This document shows, one piece after another, positions 33,588 through 43,429 of a stretch of 64,000 nucleotides of DNA (positions are counted from its first letter, which is position 1; every line of letters begins with the position of its first letter). A program made the translations under genes and the position numbers. Under the pieces are notes generated by a model. It was not told the origin of the DNA, made no database searches, and worked only from the letters and a program-made list of their open reading frames with translations. This DNA is from Autumnicola lenta (GTDB taxonomy: Bacteria; Bacteroidota; Bacteroidia; Flavobacteriales; Flavobacteriaceae). The stretch spans positions 140,647 to 204,646 of the forward strand of contig NZ_JAVRHO010000005.1 of the NCBI RefSeq assembly GCF_031846515.1, read 5' to 3'.

Positions 33588-34680
33588 TGTGATGATTTGA
33601 AAATTTGAAAATGTGCTGATTTGAATATGCTACGGGCTTCGAATCGCTCACCCTACTTTTGTCACACCATTGCACTGTCACTCTAGCCAATTCCTCGACT
33701 CTGCTCGGGGCGACATCCTGTTTCTTGCCTCCTGATTCCTAATCTCTAAAATGGTAAATATTGATATGAAACGAGCTGATAAAAGGTATTTTCTCCCGCA
33801 GATGGCGCAGATTTCCGCAGATTTCTTTCTTCGTCCCATATAAAAACTGTGCGCGGGCAAGCGTGATTTTCCGAAGGAAAATCAGGCGCAGCAAGCAAGC
33901 ACAAAGTTTCGATTTGGCACAGGCTTTAGCATTGTTTTTATATTTTGTTACAAGGCGTCTTTAATTTTTTGTCAGCCGCAAAGGAGTCTCAAAAATGGCA
34001 ATTATCGACCTTCATTAAATTGATCGGCAACAGCCAAAAGTCCGCTATTCACAAACTCTCACCTCCAAATTTACCAAAAAAGCGCTACTTGCGGCTGAGT
34101 GATGTTTTAGCACGTAGCTTTTTTTGCTTCCAGAAGTAAAATCCAACTGCCGATTTCCCAAAATTTGCCGTTTGCGCTCTGATTTGATGCCTTGTAACAG
34201 AACAGTAAAGGCATTACAAAAATGGCAATTTTCTACCTTTGCTTACATACCTTAAACACAGAAATTTTTTTTTTAATTATTCGTGGATTAGTGGCTAGTT
34301 ACAGCAAAGAAACCGGGAGTGAGAAGACGAGATTGCTTAACCTACGAACCAAAGAGTTTCTCCAAAAATGGCAATTATCGACTATAAGTTTTACCACGAA
34401 TGGGCGAAAAACTTTTAAATGCTTCCGCAGAACCCCTTGCTGTGATCCTCCTGATTCTTGCCTCCTGATTCCTGATTCAATTTAAAATAAAGCCTCTATA
34501 ATAGCAAATATCGACCTGTAGTTTTTGCCACCCATCCACGAATGTGGACTTTTATAATACTTCGATCTTCCCACTTCGTCCCTCGTACTCCTGAATGTCT
34601 CCTAACAATCTTCGTATTTCTTTACTTCGTCCCTCGTACTTCGGTTAAATTCTTTAAATTTGAAAGTCTTCTAACATAAA
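33588..34680. repeat. 1.1-kb repeat-rich intergenic region with several dispersed motifs
   Basis: No gene was found. Copies of the 16-bp motif lie at 33997-34012 (exact match), 34224-34239, 34370-34385 and 34503-34518, with a weak one at 33753-33768. Other parts: CTCGACTCTGCTCGGGGCGA near 33694; a CGCAGAT-rich stretch at 33797-33823; a perfect hairpin GATTTTCCGAAGGAAAATC at 33865-33883; distant arms GTTACAAGGC (33948) with GCCTTGTAAC (34189), and TCAGCCGCAA (33972) with TTGCGGCTGA (34089); and CTCCTGATTC words at 34449-34478. It separates the exonuclease and K+ channel genes. Confidence 0.75.
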
Positions 34681-35523
34681 TTGGCATTGAAAGAGCACCG
34701 ACCCACTCCAAACTGGAAATTAAAGCTTCATGAAGTAATTTATGAAGCCGATACTCCGGCAGGAAAATTCTTTGATATTGCCCTTCTTGTGGTAATACTC
34801 ATAAGTGTTGCCCTCGTGATGCTGGAAAGTGTTCCGGAGTATTTTCAGAAATATTACTGGCAATTCTATGTTGCAGAATGGATAATCACTATCATTTTTA
34901 CCATAGAATATATCCTGCGTATCATCAGTATCAGAAGGCCTAAGGCCTATATTTTCAGCTTCTATGGAATTGTAGATTTACTTTCTACGTTGCCAAGCTA
35001 TATAGGCTTCTTTATTGGCGGGGCAAACCTTCTATTTGCCATTAGAGCATTAAGGCTGCTCAGAATTTTCAGGATTTTGAAGATCAGCCGTTACATAGGT
35101 GAATCCAATAAATTAAAAGAAGCTCTTAAAAATAGCCGGCCAAAAATTATAGTTTTTCTTTTCGCTGTACTTATTGTGTGCATCATTGCAGGAACACTAA
35201 TGCATCTTGTTGAAGGGGAGACCGGCGGATTTACCAATATCCCGCTAAGCATTTACTGGTGTATTGTCACCCTCACCACCGTAGGATTCGGCGATATTGC
35301 TCCTGTAACACCTTTAGGAAGGTTTATTGCTTCTTTCATTATGATCACCGGATACGGAATTATAGCAGTGCCTACAGGAATTGTAACTTCGGAATATGGC
35401 AGAGCAAATTCTGCTGTTAAAAATACGATCAAAAACAGCCAGGTTTGTCCTGTTTGTAACGAACAGGATCACCTGGACAAAGCCGAATTTTGCCATAACT
35501 GCGGAAATAAACTCAATGCCTGA
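34681..35523 (+). CDS. Voltage-gated-like potassium channel with C-terminal zinc ribbon
   Basis: A 280-residue membrane protein starting at TTG. Six transmembrane helices are visible. S4 is Arg-rich (RALRLLRIFRILKISRY, 122-138), and the pore loop has the selectivity filter TTVGFGD (199-205), so it is K+-selective by homology. After S6 a short tail holds two CxxC/CxxC-type pairs (CPVC near 256 and CHNC near 271), a small zinc ribbon that may act as a sensor or assembly domain. It overlaps miaA by 8 bp, which suggests cotranscription. Confidence 0.9.
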   Translation: MALKEHRPTPNWKLKLHEVIYEADTPAGKFFDIALLVVILISVALVMLESVPEYFQKYYWQFYVAEWIITIIFTIEYILRIISIRRPKAYIFSFYGIVDLLSTLPSYIGFFIGGANLLFAIRALRLLRIFRILKISRYIGESNKLKEALKNSRPKIIVFLFAVLIVCIIAGTLMHLVEGETGGFTNIPLSIYWCIVTLTTVGFGDIAPVTPLGRFIASFIMITGYGIIAVPTGIVTSEYGRANSAVKNTIKNSQVCPVCNEQDHLDKAEFCHNCGNKLNA

Positions 35524-36424
35524 AAATTTCCTCATCAGCGTTGTCGGGCCTACTGCTATTGGTAAAACTGCACTGGGAATAAAATTAGCACAACATTTTA
35601 ATACGGAAATTATTTCGGCAGATTCCCGGCAGTTCTTTAGAGAAATGAAGATTGGTACCGCCGTTCCCGAAAAAGAGGAACTCGCTGCGGCCCCGCATCA
35701 TTTCATTCAGCATATTTCTGTGGAAGAAGAATATTCGGTGGGGGATTTTGAACGGGATGCCATTGCTAAACTAGATGAACTCTTTCAGCGTAAAAAGGTT
35801 GTGGTAATGGTTGGCGGGAGCGGACTTTACGTTAAAAGTGTTATTGAGGGCCTGGATTATTTTCCGGAAGTAGATCCACATATAAGAGCAAATCTCAACA
35901 ACGAGAGCCTGGAAAATCTACAGCGAAAATTGGCAAATTTCGATCCCGATTATTACCAAATTGTAGATACTGAGAATCCGCACCGGCTTATCCGTGCACT
36001 GGAAATTTGTATAGGAACCGGAAAACCTTATTCTTCATTTTTAAACAGAAAAAAAGAATCCCGAAATTTCCATAGTATACAAGTAGGTCTTACTGCTGAA
36101 AGGGAAAAAATCTATGATCGTATTAATCTTCGCGTAGATAAAATGATGGAAGCAGGTTTACTTAAAGAAGCTTCAAATCTTTTTCACAAGCGGCATCTTA
36201 ACGCGCTGAATACAGTGGGTTACAAAGAACTTTTTCTACACCTTGAAGGAAAAATTCCGCAGGAAGAAGCAGTAGCCGAAATTAAGAAAAATACCCGTCG
36301 TTTCGCCAAAAGACAATTGACCTGGTTTCGAAAAGATGATGCTGTAAAATGGTTTGAAAGCACTACGCCACCTGAAGATATTATAACCTACGCAGAAGCG
36401 CGAATTAAAGATTCCTTACAATAA
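35516..36424 (+). CDS. miaA: tRNA dimethylallyltransferase MiaA
   Basis: A 302-residue enzyme started at ATG 35516; the frame is open further upstream but that part lies inside the channel gene. Marks: P-loop VVGPTAIGKTALGI, ISADSRQFFREMKIGT, VGGSGLYVKSVIEGLD, and NTVGYKELFLHLEG with FAKRQLTWFRKDDAVKW at the end. It attaches a dimethylallyl group to A37 of tRNAs reading codons that begin with U, including tRNA-Ser(TGA). Its 3' end overlaps the convergent HYR protein gene by 20 bp. Confidence 0.94.
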   Translation: MPENFLISVVGPTAIGKTALGIKLAQHFNTEIISADSRQFFREMKIGTAVPEKEELAAAPHHFIQHISVEEEYSVGDFERDAIAKLDELFQRKKVVVMVGGSGLYVKSVIEGLDYFPEVDPHIRANLNNESLENLQRKLANFDPDYYQIVDTENPHRLIRALEICIGTGKPYSSFLNRKKESRNFHSIQVGLTAEREKIYDRINLRVDKMMEAGLLKEASNLFHKRHLNALNTVGYKELFLHLEGKIPQEEAVAEIKKNTRRFAKRQLTWFRKDDAVKWFESTTPPEDIITYAEARIKDSLQ

Positions 36425-39400
36425 CCCTGCGGATAAGCTCTTCTTCCCTGTCGTTCCTTAAAATAGAAAGCCGAAGTACATAAACCGCGGTTGCCACCTG
36501 TCCAAGGCTCATTGCATATTCTGTTACTGTTGCGTCATATTCTATCTTTTCAAGGAGTCTTCCACGCATATCATATGCCCAAATTGTCTTAATCACCACG
36601 TTAGAAGGAGCGTTTATCTTAAAACTGCCGTTATTAGGGTTCGGGTAAACAAAAACATAATCGTTCTCATCTTCCGGTGTGCCGCAAGTTCCCGGTGGCG
36701 TATTTACAAAAACTGTAAAACTGGTGGTCGTGACATTGTCGCTCTCGTCTGTTACTGTTAAATTTACAAGGTTAGCGCCTTTATTTGAACAATCAAATTG
36801 ATCCTGACTTACCTCATACCGAAGCTCATCAGAACAATTATCTGTTGCTGTGACTATAGCTTGTAAATCTTCTTCTGTAAGAACAGCAATGCCGTCCTGG
36901 TTAATATCTATCCCGATGTTATCTACCGTTACCTGCGGCTTAAAGTTCTCTGCAACGGTAACAGAAAATTCGCAGAAGGTCTCTTCTCCATTTTCGGTAT
37001 AGTAGAAACGCTCGCGGTTAACACCAACATCTTCACAGGTAAAATACGTTCTGCTTACCGACAGTTCGCCGGATGGATCTCCGGTGTAAACATCATTAAT
37101 GTCCAGGTATGCTTCTCCGTTAGCATTGAGTTCCAAAGTTACGCCGTTTACACAGCTTACTTCTTCCGGGGTATAAGCCGACAATAATAAGTCGAACTCG
37201 CAATTACTTGAATTTCCTTCAGCATCAAAAACAGTGAAATTTATCGTATGCGTTCCTAAATCGGCAAAGGTAAACTCGGTTCTGTCAAAAGCCACCTCCT
37301 CAATTCCGCAGTTATCGCTGGAAAAATCGTAGACATTAACCGTTTCTGTGGTTAAGGTAAAGGTTTCACCTTCCTGAATTGGAACCGCGTATCCTCTGTT
37401 TAAACAATTAATGGTTGGTGCAATTTCATCTCTTACCATTACATTAACGGCGCAATACTGCAGACTGTTACCGTCATTATATGTAAAAGTTACCCGATTC
37501 TCCCCGATATCTTCACAATTAAAGCTGGTTTGGCTAAGGGAGAAGGTTCTGCCACCTGCATCTCCGGTATAAACATCTTCCGGCGTAAGGATGGCCTCTC
37601 CTGCACCGTTTAGCTGAAGCTCAACATCAGGAAGACAGGTAAAATTGGAGCCACCGCCGGTAACGGTTATATAGACAGTGGTAACATTTCCCACACTACT
37701 TCCTGAAACGGGCGTATAGGTAAAAGTATCTACTCCTGTAAATCCAGGATTTGGAGTATAATCAAATCCTCCGGAAAAGGCAAAAACACCCTCACCATTC
37801 TGCGGAAAATCCACAGGAACAAGGTTTAAAGTTTCTCCAGGCGGCGGTACATCATTAGAAAGCGGTCCATCTGCAGCAGAAACTGATAATTGTCCGTTTT
37901 CTACAACATTATAATAATCATCTACTCCCATGGGTGCTTCATTTCCCACCATGATAGTTATTGTAGTTTCGTTTGAGATAAGCCCATTATCGGTAATAAA
38001 ATAAGTTATGGTCTCAACTCCTGTAAAATCAGGATTTGGGATATAGGTAAAAACTCCATCGACAACCGCTATTGAACCTGCCGATATGTTATTAAAAGTA
38101 ACCTCATAATCATCAAAACTAAGACCTTCGCCATTCCTGTCGGGATCATAATCGTTGCTCAAGGGACCTTCAGCTTCACTCAACTCCAAAACTCCGTTTA
38201 CTTGTACGAAATAAACATCAGGTACTGCCACAGGGGCAATATTTCCGGTAGAAATGTTTAAAATAACCGTCGCGGTTTCCGAAACATTTTCACCATCGTT
38301 TAGACGATAGGTAAACCGGTCCTGACCCGTAAAACCATCCAAAGCCCTGTAAGTAAACGAGCCGTCAGGATCCATATCTACTGCACCCTGGGGACGGCTT
38401 ATTATAATTATCTGCGGAAATTCTTCTGAATTATAATCATCATTGTTTAAAATTCCGGTCTCTTCAGGAACTAGAAATAATTCCCTACTGTCTTCAACAA
38501 AATATTCATCATTCCTTGCCACCAACCTGTCGGTGGTTGCTTCTTCCTCTAAACTAAGCTGAAAACCACATGCTGCGGAATTTCCCCCATCATCGTTAAT
38601 ATCAAACGAAATTTGCTGACTTTCAAAAATAACATCTCCCGGTGCCGGTGACTGAAAAATATTATCCACTAATTCCTCTTCGGGAGCACAATTATCAGAA
38701 AAGGTTAATTCTCCTCGATAATCTGGAACAGTAAAACCGACTTCAGGATCGAAATTTGCCGTTTTTGGGTTAGGACACTCCAGCTCTGGCGCAATATTAT
38801 CAATTACCGTAACCGTAAAACTGCACTCAATTTGGTTTGATCCATCATATCCAGAATACCTTACAGGCCGGGTTCCTACCGGAAAAAACTGGGTGATCTC
38901 ATTCCCTGTTCCGGAAAGAGTTGGAAGCACATAAGTCACCATAGCACCACAACTCCCGGAATCTACATTTCTCGTAATATCCTCCGGACAGGGAACGCCG
39001 GCATTTTCCTCTTCTAAAGTAAGTTCAAAATTACAATCACTATCATTTCCAGAAACATCTTCTACAGAAAATGAAATCTGCTGACTTGCATAAATAATTT
39101 CTCCCGGTGCAGGATCCTGAACAAGATTTCCCCTTAAATCTTCTTCTGAAGTACAATTATCTGAAAGCTCAACTTCATCACGATAATCGGGAACTGTATA
39201 ACCAACTTCAGGATCGAAAGTTTCCGTTTTTGGATCAGGACAAAAAACCTGCGGCGGTACATCTTCTGTAACAATAACGCGGAAACTACAAACGGTTGAA
39301 TTTCCTTCTTCATCTGTAGCGGTATAAGTTACCGTATGTTCTCCTATTGGAAAACGATCTTCGAATCCTAAATCGCTGCTAAGTTCTACTGAAACTTCTC

Positions 39401-42400
39401 CGGAATTATCTGTAGCTTCGGGCATAGGAAAAGGCGCTGCCACATCACATTGTCCTGTAGCTGTTGTGATGGTAATATCTTCTGAAGGGCAGTTGGTAAA
39501 AACCGGCGGAATTTCATCTACGTTTTCAGTAACTGTCACCGTGAAAGTACACTCAGCAGTATTTCCTGAAGCATCTGTAACCCGATAGGTAACGTCTGTA
39601 TCTCCAACAGGAAACATTTCTCCGGAAGCAAAACCGGCTGTTCGAACCACACCCGAAATTTGGCAATTATCGTCAACAGTTGGTTCGTCATAATTTACTA
39701 TCCTTCCTGTTTCTCCAAAAGCCACTGTTCTTGGGTTTATGGTTGGACAAATAATCGTAGGATCTGTATCATCCACAATAGAAATTTGAGCAGTACATTC
39801 TGAAGACAATCCTGTTTGATTGTCGGCTACCCGAAGTGTTACCGGAACATCATTTCCGGCATCAGAACATTCAAAATTATTTCTGCTGACTAGCTGTAGG
39901 CTCACGCCATCAAGAGCAGGATCTGAACCGTAAATTTCTCTTGCAGTAATTTGCGCCTGGCCATTCTGGTTTAGATAAACGGTTTGGTTTATACAGTTGG
40001 CATCGGGTGGTTCTGGTATGTTGTCTTCTACAGTAACATTTACTGTACAGGTATCGCTTAATCCGGAAGAATCTGTAATGGTGATTTCCACCGGAACTAC
40101 CCCCACATCATTTAATGTAAAATCATATTGCGATAATGACCTTGAACTTATAGTGCAATTGTCTGTAGAATTATCATCAATTTCATCTACAGTAAGAGAA
40201 GCTTCTCCATTTTCATCTAGCTCCAAAGTAAATGGAGCTACACAATTTGCTACAGGCGGTAAATTATCTACAACTGTTATTGTTGCTGTACAGGTACTGG
40301 AAAAACTTGTTACAGGATCGGTTACTGTTAGAATAACTTCATTTTCTCCAATATCTGAACACGAAAAATTTTCCTTGTTGATTTCCAACTCCAGATCGTC
40401 ATTCCCGTTATAAACCTGTTCAGCAGAAATTGACGCCTGCCCATTGTCATCTAATAAAATCTCGAAATCTTTACAAACGGCTTCGGGTGGTGTTTGTTGC
40501 TCCCAAATTTCTATATTCGTATTACAAATCGTGCTGTTTCCTGTCAAATCGGTTACGATTAAACTTAAAGTATGTGTTCCGGGACTATTAAATTCTGATC
40601 TAGCAAGTTGTATAGATGCTACCCCACAATTATCATAAGAACCATTATCTATTTCTTCGGGAGTAATTATTAGTTTTCCATCTTCTAAATAATATTCTTT
40701 TCCTGGTGGGATGCAAATAGCATCAGGAGCCTGTGTATCGGCTACAACGATATCAAAACTACAGGTCACAGGGGCATTTGTACCATCATCGGCTATAAAA
40801 ATAATAGTGGTAGTTCCAACAGGAAATTCATCTCCGGAATCTAGTGCCGTATTATCGACTCTTGCTACGGAAACATTTCCGTTTTCATCGGTTGCTGTTG
40901 GAGTATTGAAAGTGACTATAGCACCACATTGGCCGGGATCGTTATTTCTTTCAATATCCGAAGGGCAATCCTGAAAAACAGGTGGAGTATCTTCCTCTTC
41001 TTCAATAATCACTTCAAAAACACAGGGCTCAGATTCATTTCCATTGTCATCTACAGCAATAATGGAAACTTCTGTGGTTTCAGTTATAGTAGCGCCCTCA
41101 GGTGGATCCTGTACAAAACCCAGGTCTTCATCACAATTATCCGTAAATTGTGGTAGATTAGTATAGTCGGGTAGCGTGAAACTTCCGTTGGTTAAATTTC
41201 CATCTTGATCCCCTGGACAGGAAACGAGGACAGGTGCTTCAGTGTCATAACCCGGTGAACGCTGATAGGCTTCTAAGTCAAAATCAATGGTAATATCAGG
41301 AATTCTCTGACCGAAAAAGGTTCTAATTTCACCATCAAAAATGGAATTATTCACATATAATGTTCCACAACTTGAAATAGCCAAATCAATTGGAAAGTCA
41401 ATTTCAGAAGAAATGGAGGATCGATAAGTATTGTTGGGATTATAAATATCTACGTTAAAGGTATTATCTTCAATTCCTTCTTTAATAATTTCAAACACTT
41501 CATAAAATTCGTCAACATCATCAGTGGCCTCCAAGACTCTGGATAAATCCAGGTCTTCACCAAAATCTGCAATAAAGGCATTATCAAAATTATCAATAAT
41601 AATACTTCCGGGTGATCCAATTTCGCTACCACTAATTTCGTCAATCTGAGTGGGATTAAAATTACTATCGAATTCTAAAACCTTCACACTGGCATTGCCA
41701 TTTTGACCTAATTCGGCCATATAAAGATGACCCTGACTATTTACTGCTAGTCTGTAAGGAAAATTTAATAAAGTGCCTTGAACGTTATCAAATTCATTTA
41801 TTAAATTATTCTTATAACTTCCTGAAGCATCTTTGCGATAAATTTTTATTGAACTTGGTCTTGGAGGATCCGAATTTCCTATATAATGATCTGCAACATA
41901 AAGATTATCCTCATTATCAAAAGCAAGTCCCGTAGGTCCTTTAAAACGATCTGCACCTGAAGTACCATAATCTCCATTACCCAAAGTTTCATTAGGTAAA
42001 TAAACCCCTTCAGGTGAATAAACTCTTATAAATCTCCTGTTACTCTCATTAGTGGCCACAAAGAATTTTCCTTCGCTATTAATAGCAAAATCTAATGGGT
42101 TACTTAATCTATTACTCTGGTTTGGAATAAAATTAATTAATCCGTCATTGTCTCCTACTCGCTTTATCCCATTGCCAAAAGTCAAAACAAATCGTTCTCC
42201 TTCTGGATTTGTGTCCACAGCAATTATTAATCTGTTAAGTTTAGCTTGAGGATTAAAAGCATCTGTTACAGTTATTGTGAATCGATCCAGATTTCTTGAT
42301 TCAGAAGCATCGTGATTATAATTCGGCTGCTGCCCAACAACATCCTGAGGGACAAAAAAGAAGAAAAATATAAACACAAAAAGTCCTAACGGAGAGATTC

Positions 42401-42443
42401 CGGTTAAGATTTTCTTTGTAGGGTAGAAAGAAGAACTTATCAT
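36405..42443 (-). CDS. Giant secreted NHL/HYR adhesin-like protein with T9SS sorting domain
   Basis: A 2012-residue protein. Order of parts: signal peptide with a long hydrophobic core (about 15-32); an NHL-type beta-propeller (about 60-400; GPTGLAFDNEDNLYVAD, FPYRLAVNSQGHLYMAE); about eleven HYR or HYR-like Ig modules, many opening with a CP or NC pair and ending in CTF or CSF strands; three cadherin-like modules with NDD or SNDYDPD and FTYTPNPGFTG patterns (about 1390-1670); four more HYR-like units with LNANGEAYL; and a C-terminal sorting domain (YVFVYPNPNNGSFKINAP) for T9SS export. It is probably a surface adhesin or scaffold. Two HYR units are recent duplicates. Confidence 0.9.
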   Translation of the reverse strand: MISSSFYPTKKILTGISPLGLFVFIFFFFFVPQDVVGQQPNYNHDASESRNLDRFTITVTDAFNPQAKLNRLIIAVDTNPEGERFVLTFGNGIKRVGDNDGLINFIPNQSNRLSNPLDFAINSEGKFFVATNESNRRFIRVYSPEGVYLPNETLGNGDYGTSGADRFKGPTGLAFDNEDNLYVADHYIGNSDPPRPSSIKIYRKDASGSYKNNLINEFDNVQGTLLNFPYRLAVNSQGHLYMAELGQNGNASVKVLEFDSNFNPTQIDEISGSEIGSPGSIIIDNFDNAFIADFGEDLDLSRVLEATDDVDEFYEVFEIIKEGIEDNTFNVDIYNPNNTYRSSISSEIDFPIDLAISSCGTLYVNNSIFDGEIRTFFGQRIPDITIDFDLEAYQRSPGYDTEAPVLVSCPGDQDGNLTNGSFTLPDYTNLPQFTDNCDEDLGFVQDPPEGATITETTEVSIIAVDDNGNESEPCVFEVIIEEEEDTPPVFQDCPSDIERNNDPGQCGAIVTFNTPTATDENGNVSVARVDNTALDSGDEFPVGTTTIIFIADDGTNAPVTCSFDIVVADTQAPDAICIPPGKEYYLEDGKLIITPEEIDNGSYDNCGVASIQLARSEFNSPGTHTLSLIVTDLTGNSTICNTNIEIWEQQTPPEAVCKDFEILLDDNGQASISAEQVYNGNDDLELEINKENFSCSDIGENEVILTVTDPVTSFSSTCTATITVVDNLPPVANCVAPFTLELDENGEASLTVDEIDDNSTDNCTISSRSLSQYDFTLNDVGVVPVEITITDSSGLSDTCTVNVTVEDNIPEPPDANCINQTVYLNQNGQAQITAREIYGSDPALDGVSLQLVSRNNFECSDAGNDVPVTLRVADNQTGLSSECTAQISIVDDTDPTIICPTINPRTVAFGETGRIVNYDEPTVDDNCQISGVVRTAGFASGEMFPVGDTDVTYRVTDASGNTAECTFTVTVTENVDEIPPVFTNCPSEDITITTATGQCDVAAPFPMPEATDNSGEVSVELSSDLGFEDRFPIGEHTVTYTATDEEGNSTVCSFRVIVTEDVPPQVFCPDPKTETFDPEVGYTVPDYRDEVELSDNCTSEEDLRGNLVQDPAPGEIIYASQQISFSVEDVSGNDSDCNFELTLEEENAGVPCPEDITRNVDSGSCGAMVTYVLPTLSGTGNEITQFFPVGTRPVRYSGYDGSNQIECSFTVTVIDNIAPELECPNPKTANFDPEVGFTVPDYRGELTFSDNCAPEEELVDNIFQSPAPGDVIFESQQISFDINDDGGNSAACGFQLSLEEEATTDRLVARNDEYFVEDSRELFLVPEETGILNNDDYNSEEFPQIIIISRPQGAVDMDPDGSFTYRALDGFTGQDRFTYRLNDGENVSETATVILNISTGNIAPVAVPDVYFVQVNGVLELSEAEGPLSNDYDPDRNGEGLSFDDYEVTFNNISAGSIAVVDGVFTYIPNPDFTGVETITYFITDNGLISNETTITIMVGNEAPMGVDDYYNVVENGQLSVSAADGPLSNDVPPPGETLNLVPVDFPQNGEGVFAFSGGFDYTPNPGFTGVDTFTYTPVSGSSVGNVTTVYITVTGGGSNFTCLPDVELQLNGAGEAILTPEDVYTGDAGGRTFSLSQTSFNCEDIGENRVTFTYNDGNSLQYCAVNVMVRDEIAPTINCLNRGYAVPIQEGETFTLTTETVNVYDFSSDNCGIEEVAFDRTEFTFADLGTHTINFTVFDAEGNSSNCEFDLLLSAYTPEEVSCVNGVTLELNANGEAYLDINDVYTGDPSGELSVSRTYFTCEDVGVNRERFYYTENGEETFCEFSVTVAENFKPQVTVDNIGIDINQDGIAVLTEEDLQAIVTATDNCSDELRYEVSQDQFDCSNKGANLVNLTVTDESDNVTTTSFTVFVNTPPGTCGTPEDENDYVFVYPNPNNGSFKINAPSNVVIKTIWAYDMRGRLLEKIEYDATVTEYAMSLGQVATAVYVLRLSILRNDREEELIRRVIVRNL

Positions 42444-42476
42444 CTAAGGCTAAGCATCATAGTCATACTTCAGCCG

Positions 42477-42484
42477 CAAAGATA
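42477..42484 (-). promoter_or_regulatory. -7 element of the giant HYR protein gene
   Basis: On the minus strand TATCTTTG matches TAnnTTTG, 33 bp upstream of the ATG. No convincing TTTG partner was seen at the usual distance. Confidence 0.4.
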
Positions 42485-42631
42485 AGTATAGTTTAAAGAA
42501 GTTTGTAGGGCGATTTGTTAAGTTTTAGCCCGGCTTTTAACATAATAAAATTTCAAGAAAGCGTTAAACAATTAGAAATCAGCTATCAATAATTGCCAAT
42601 TTAAGAGCTTTATTTTGACATTTTAAGGTTT

Positions 42632-42675
42632 AGAAAAACCTCCATTTCAGAAATCTGTGTTCCTGAAATGGAAGT
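42632..42675 (-). terminator. Intrinsic terminator of the two-component operon
   Basis: On the minus strand CTTCCATTTCAGG pairs with CTGAAATGGAGG and is followed by TTTTT. It ends about 70 bp after the response regulator stop codon. Confidence 0.85.
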
Positions 42676-42703
42676 TTCACTAAGAAACTGAAATTTTAAA
42701 TAT

Positions 42704-43426
42704 CTAATCTTCGTCTTTCTCCTCGTTCTTTACTACGAGACGGAATCCTTCTCCGTGAATGTTCAGGATCTCTACGTTTTCGTCTACTTTAAGGTATTTA
42801 CGCAGCTTTGCGATATAAACGTCCATACTCCTGGAAGTAAAATAGTTGTCGTCTCTCCAGATCTTGGTAAGTGCAAGTTCCCTTGGCATCAAATCGTTTT
42901 CATGAAGTGCAAGAAGACGCAGTAACTCGTTCTCTTTAGGAGAAAGCTTTTGTGGTTCACCATTGTCATAGGTTAAAAACCTCAGTTTTGAGTTTAAGTG
43001 AAATTTCCCAATTTCAAATTCAAACTGCTTGCTATCGGCGACACTGTCGGTAGCTTTACGTTGCATGATCGCCTTAATCTTCATCAACAGTACTTCACTG
43101 TCAAATGGTTTATTAAGATAGTCGTCTGCCCCAACTTTATAGCCTTTAAGCACATCTTCCTTCATCGCTTTGGCGGTTAGGAAAATAATCGGGATTTCTT
43201 CGTTCTTGTCACGAATCTCTTTGGCAAGTGTGAAACCGTCTTTGTAAGGCATCATCACATCCAGGATACAAAGGTCGAAATCGTCTTTTTTAAACTTTTC
43301 GAAACCTTCCATTCCGTTTTTGGCATGAGTAACTTCATAATCATTCATCGCCAGATAATCTTTTAAGACTGTTCCAAAATTCGGATCGTCTTCTACTAAT
43401 AAAATTTTCTTTTCTTCAGTTTCCAT
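42704..43426 (-). CDS. rprY: OmpR-family response regulator (RprY-like)
   Basis: A 240-residue regulator. The receiver domain (1-125) has VEDDPNF, the phospho-acceptor Asp56 in CILDVMMP, and Lys in LNKPFDSE. The C-terminal winged helix (140-235) has LSPKENELLRLLALH and YFTSRSMDVYIAKLRKYL. It pairs with the kinase encoded 3 bp upstream and resembles Bacteroides RprY, which controls stress and redox genes. The symbol is assigned by resemblance only. Confidence 0.9.
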   Translation of the reverse strand: METEEKKILLVEDDPNFGTVLKDYLAMNDYEVTHAKNGMEGFEKFKKDDFDLCILDVMMPYKDGFTLAKEIRDKNEEIPIIFLTAKAMKEDVLKGYKVGADDYLNKPFDSEVLLMKIKAIMQRKATDSVADSKQFEFEIGKFHLNSKLRFLTYDNGEPQKLSPKENELLRLLALHENDLMPRELALTKIWRDDNYFTSRSMDVYIAKLRKYLKVDENVEILNIHGEGFRLVVKNEEKDED

Positions 43427-43429
43427 ATA

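Noticed and set aside
34576..34640. CRISPR-like direct repeat ACTTCGTCCCTCGTACT, two copies
   Set aside because: Only two copies, spacing and sequence belong to the ACTTCGTAC-type intergenic words, and there are no cas genes.
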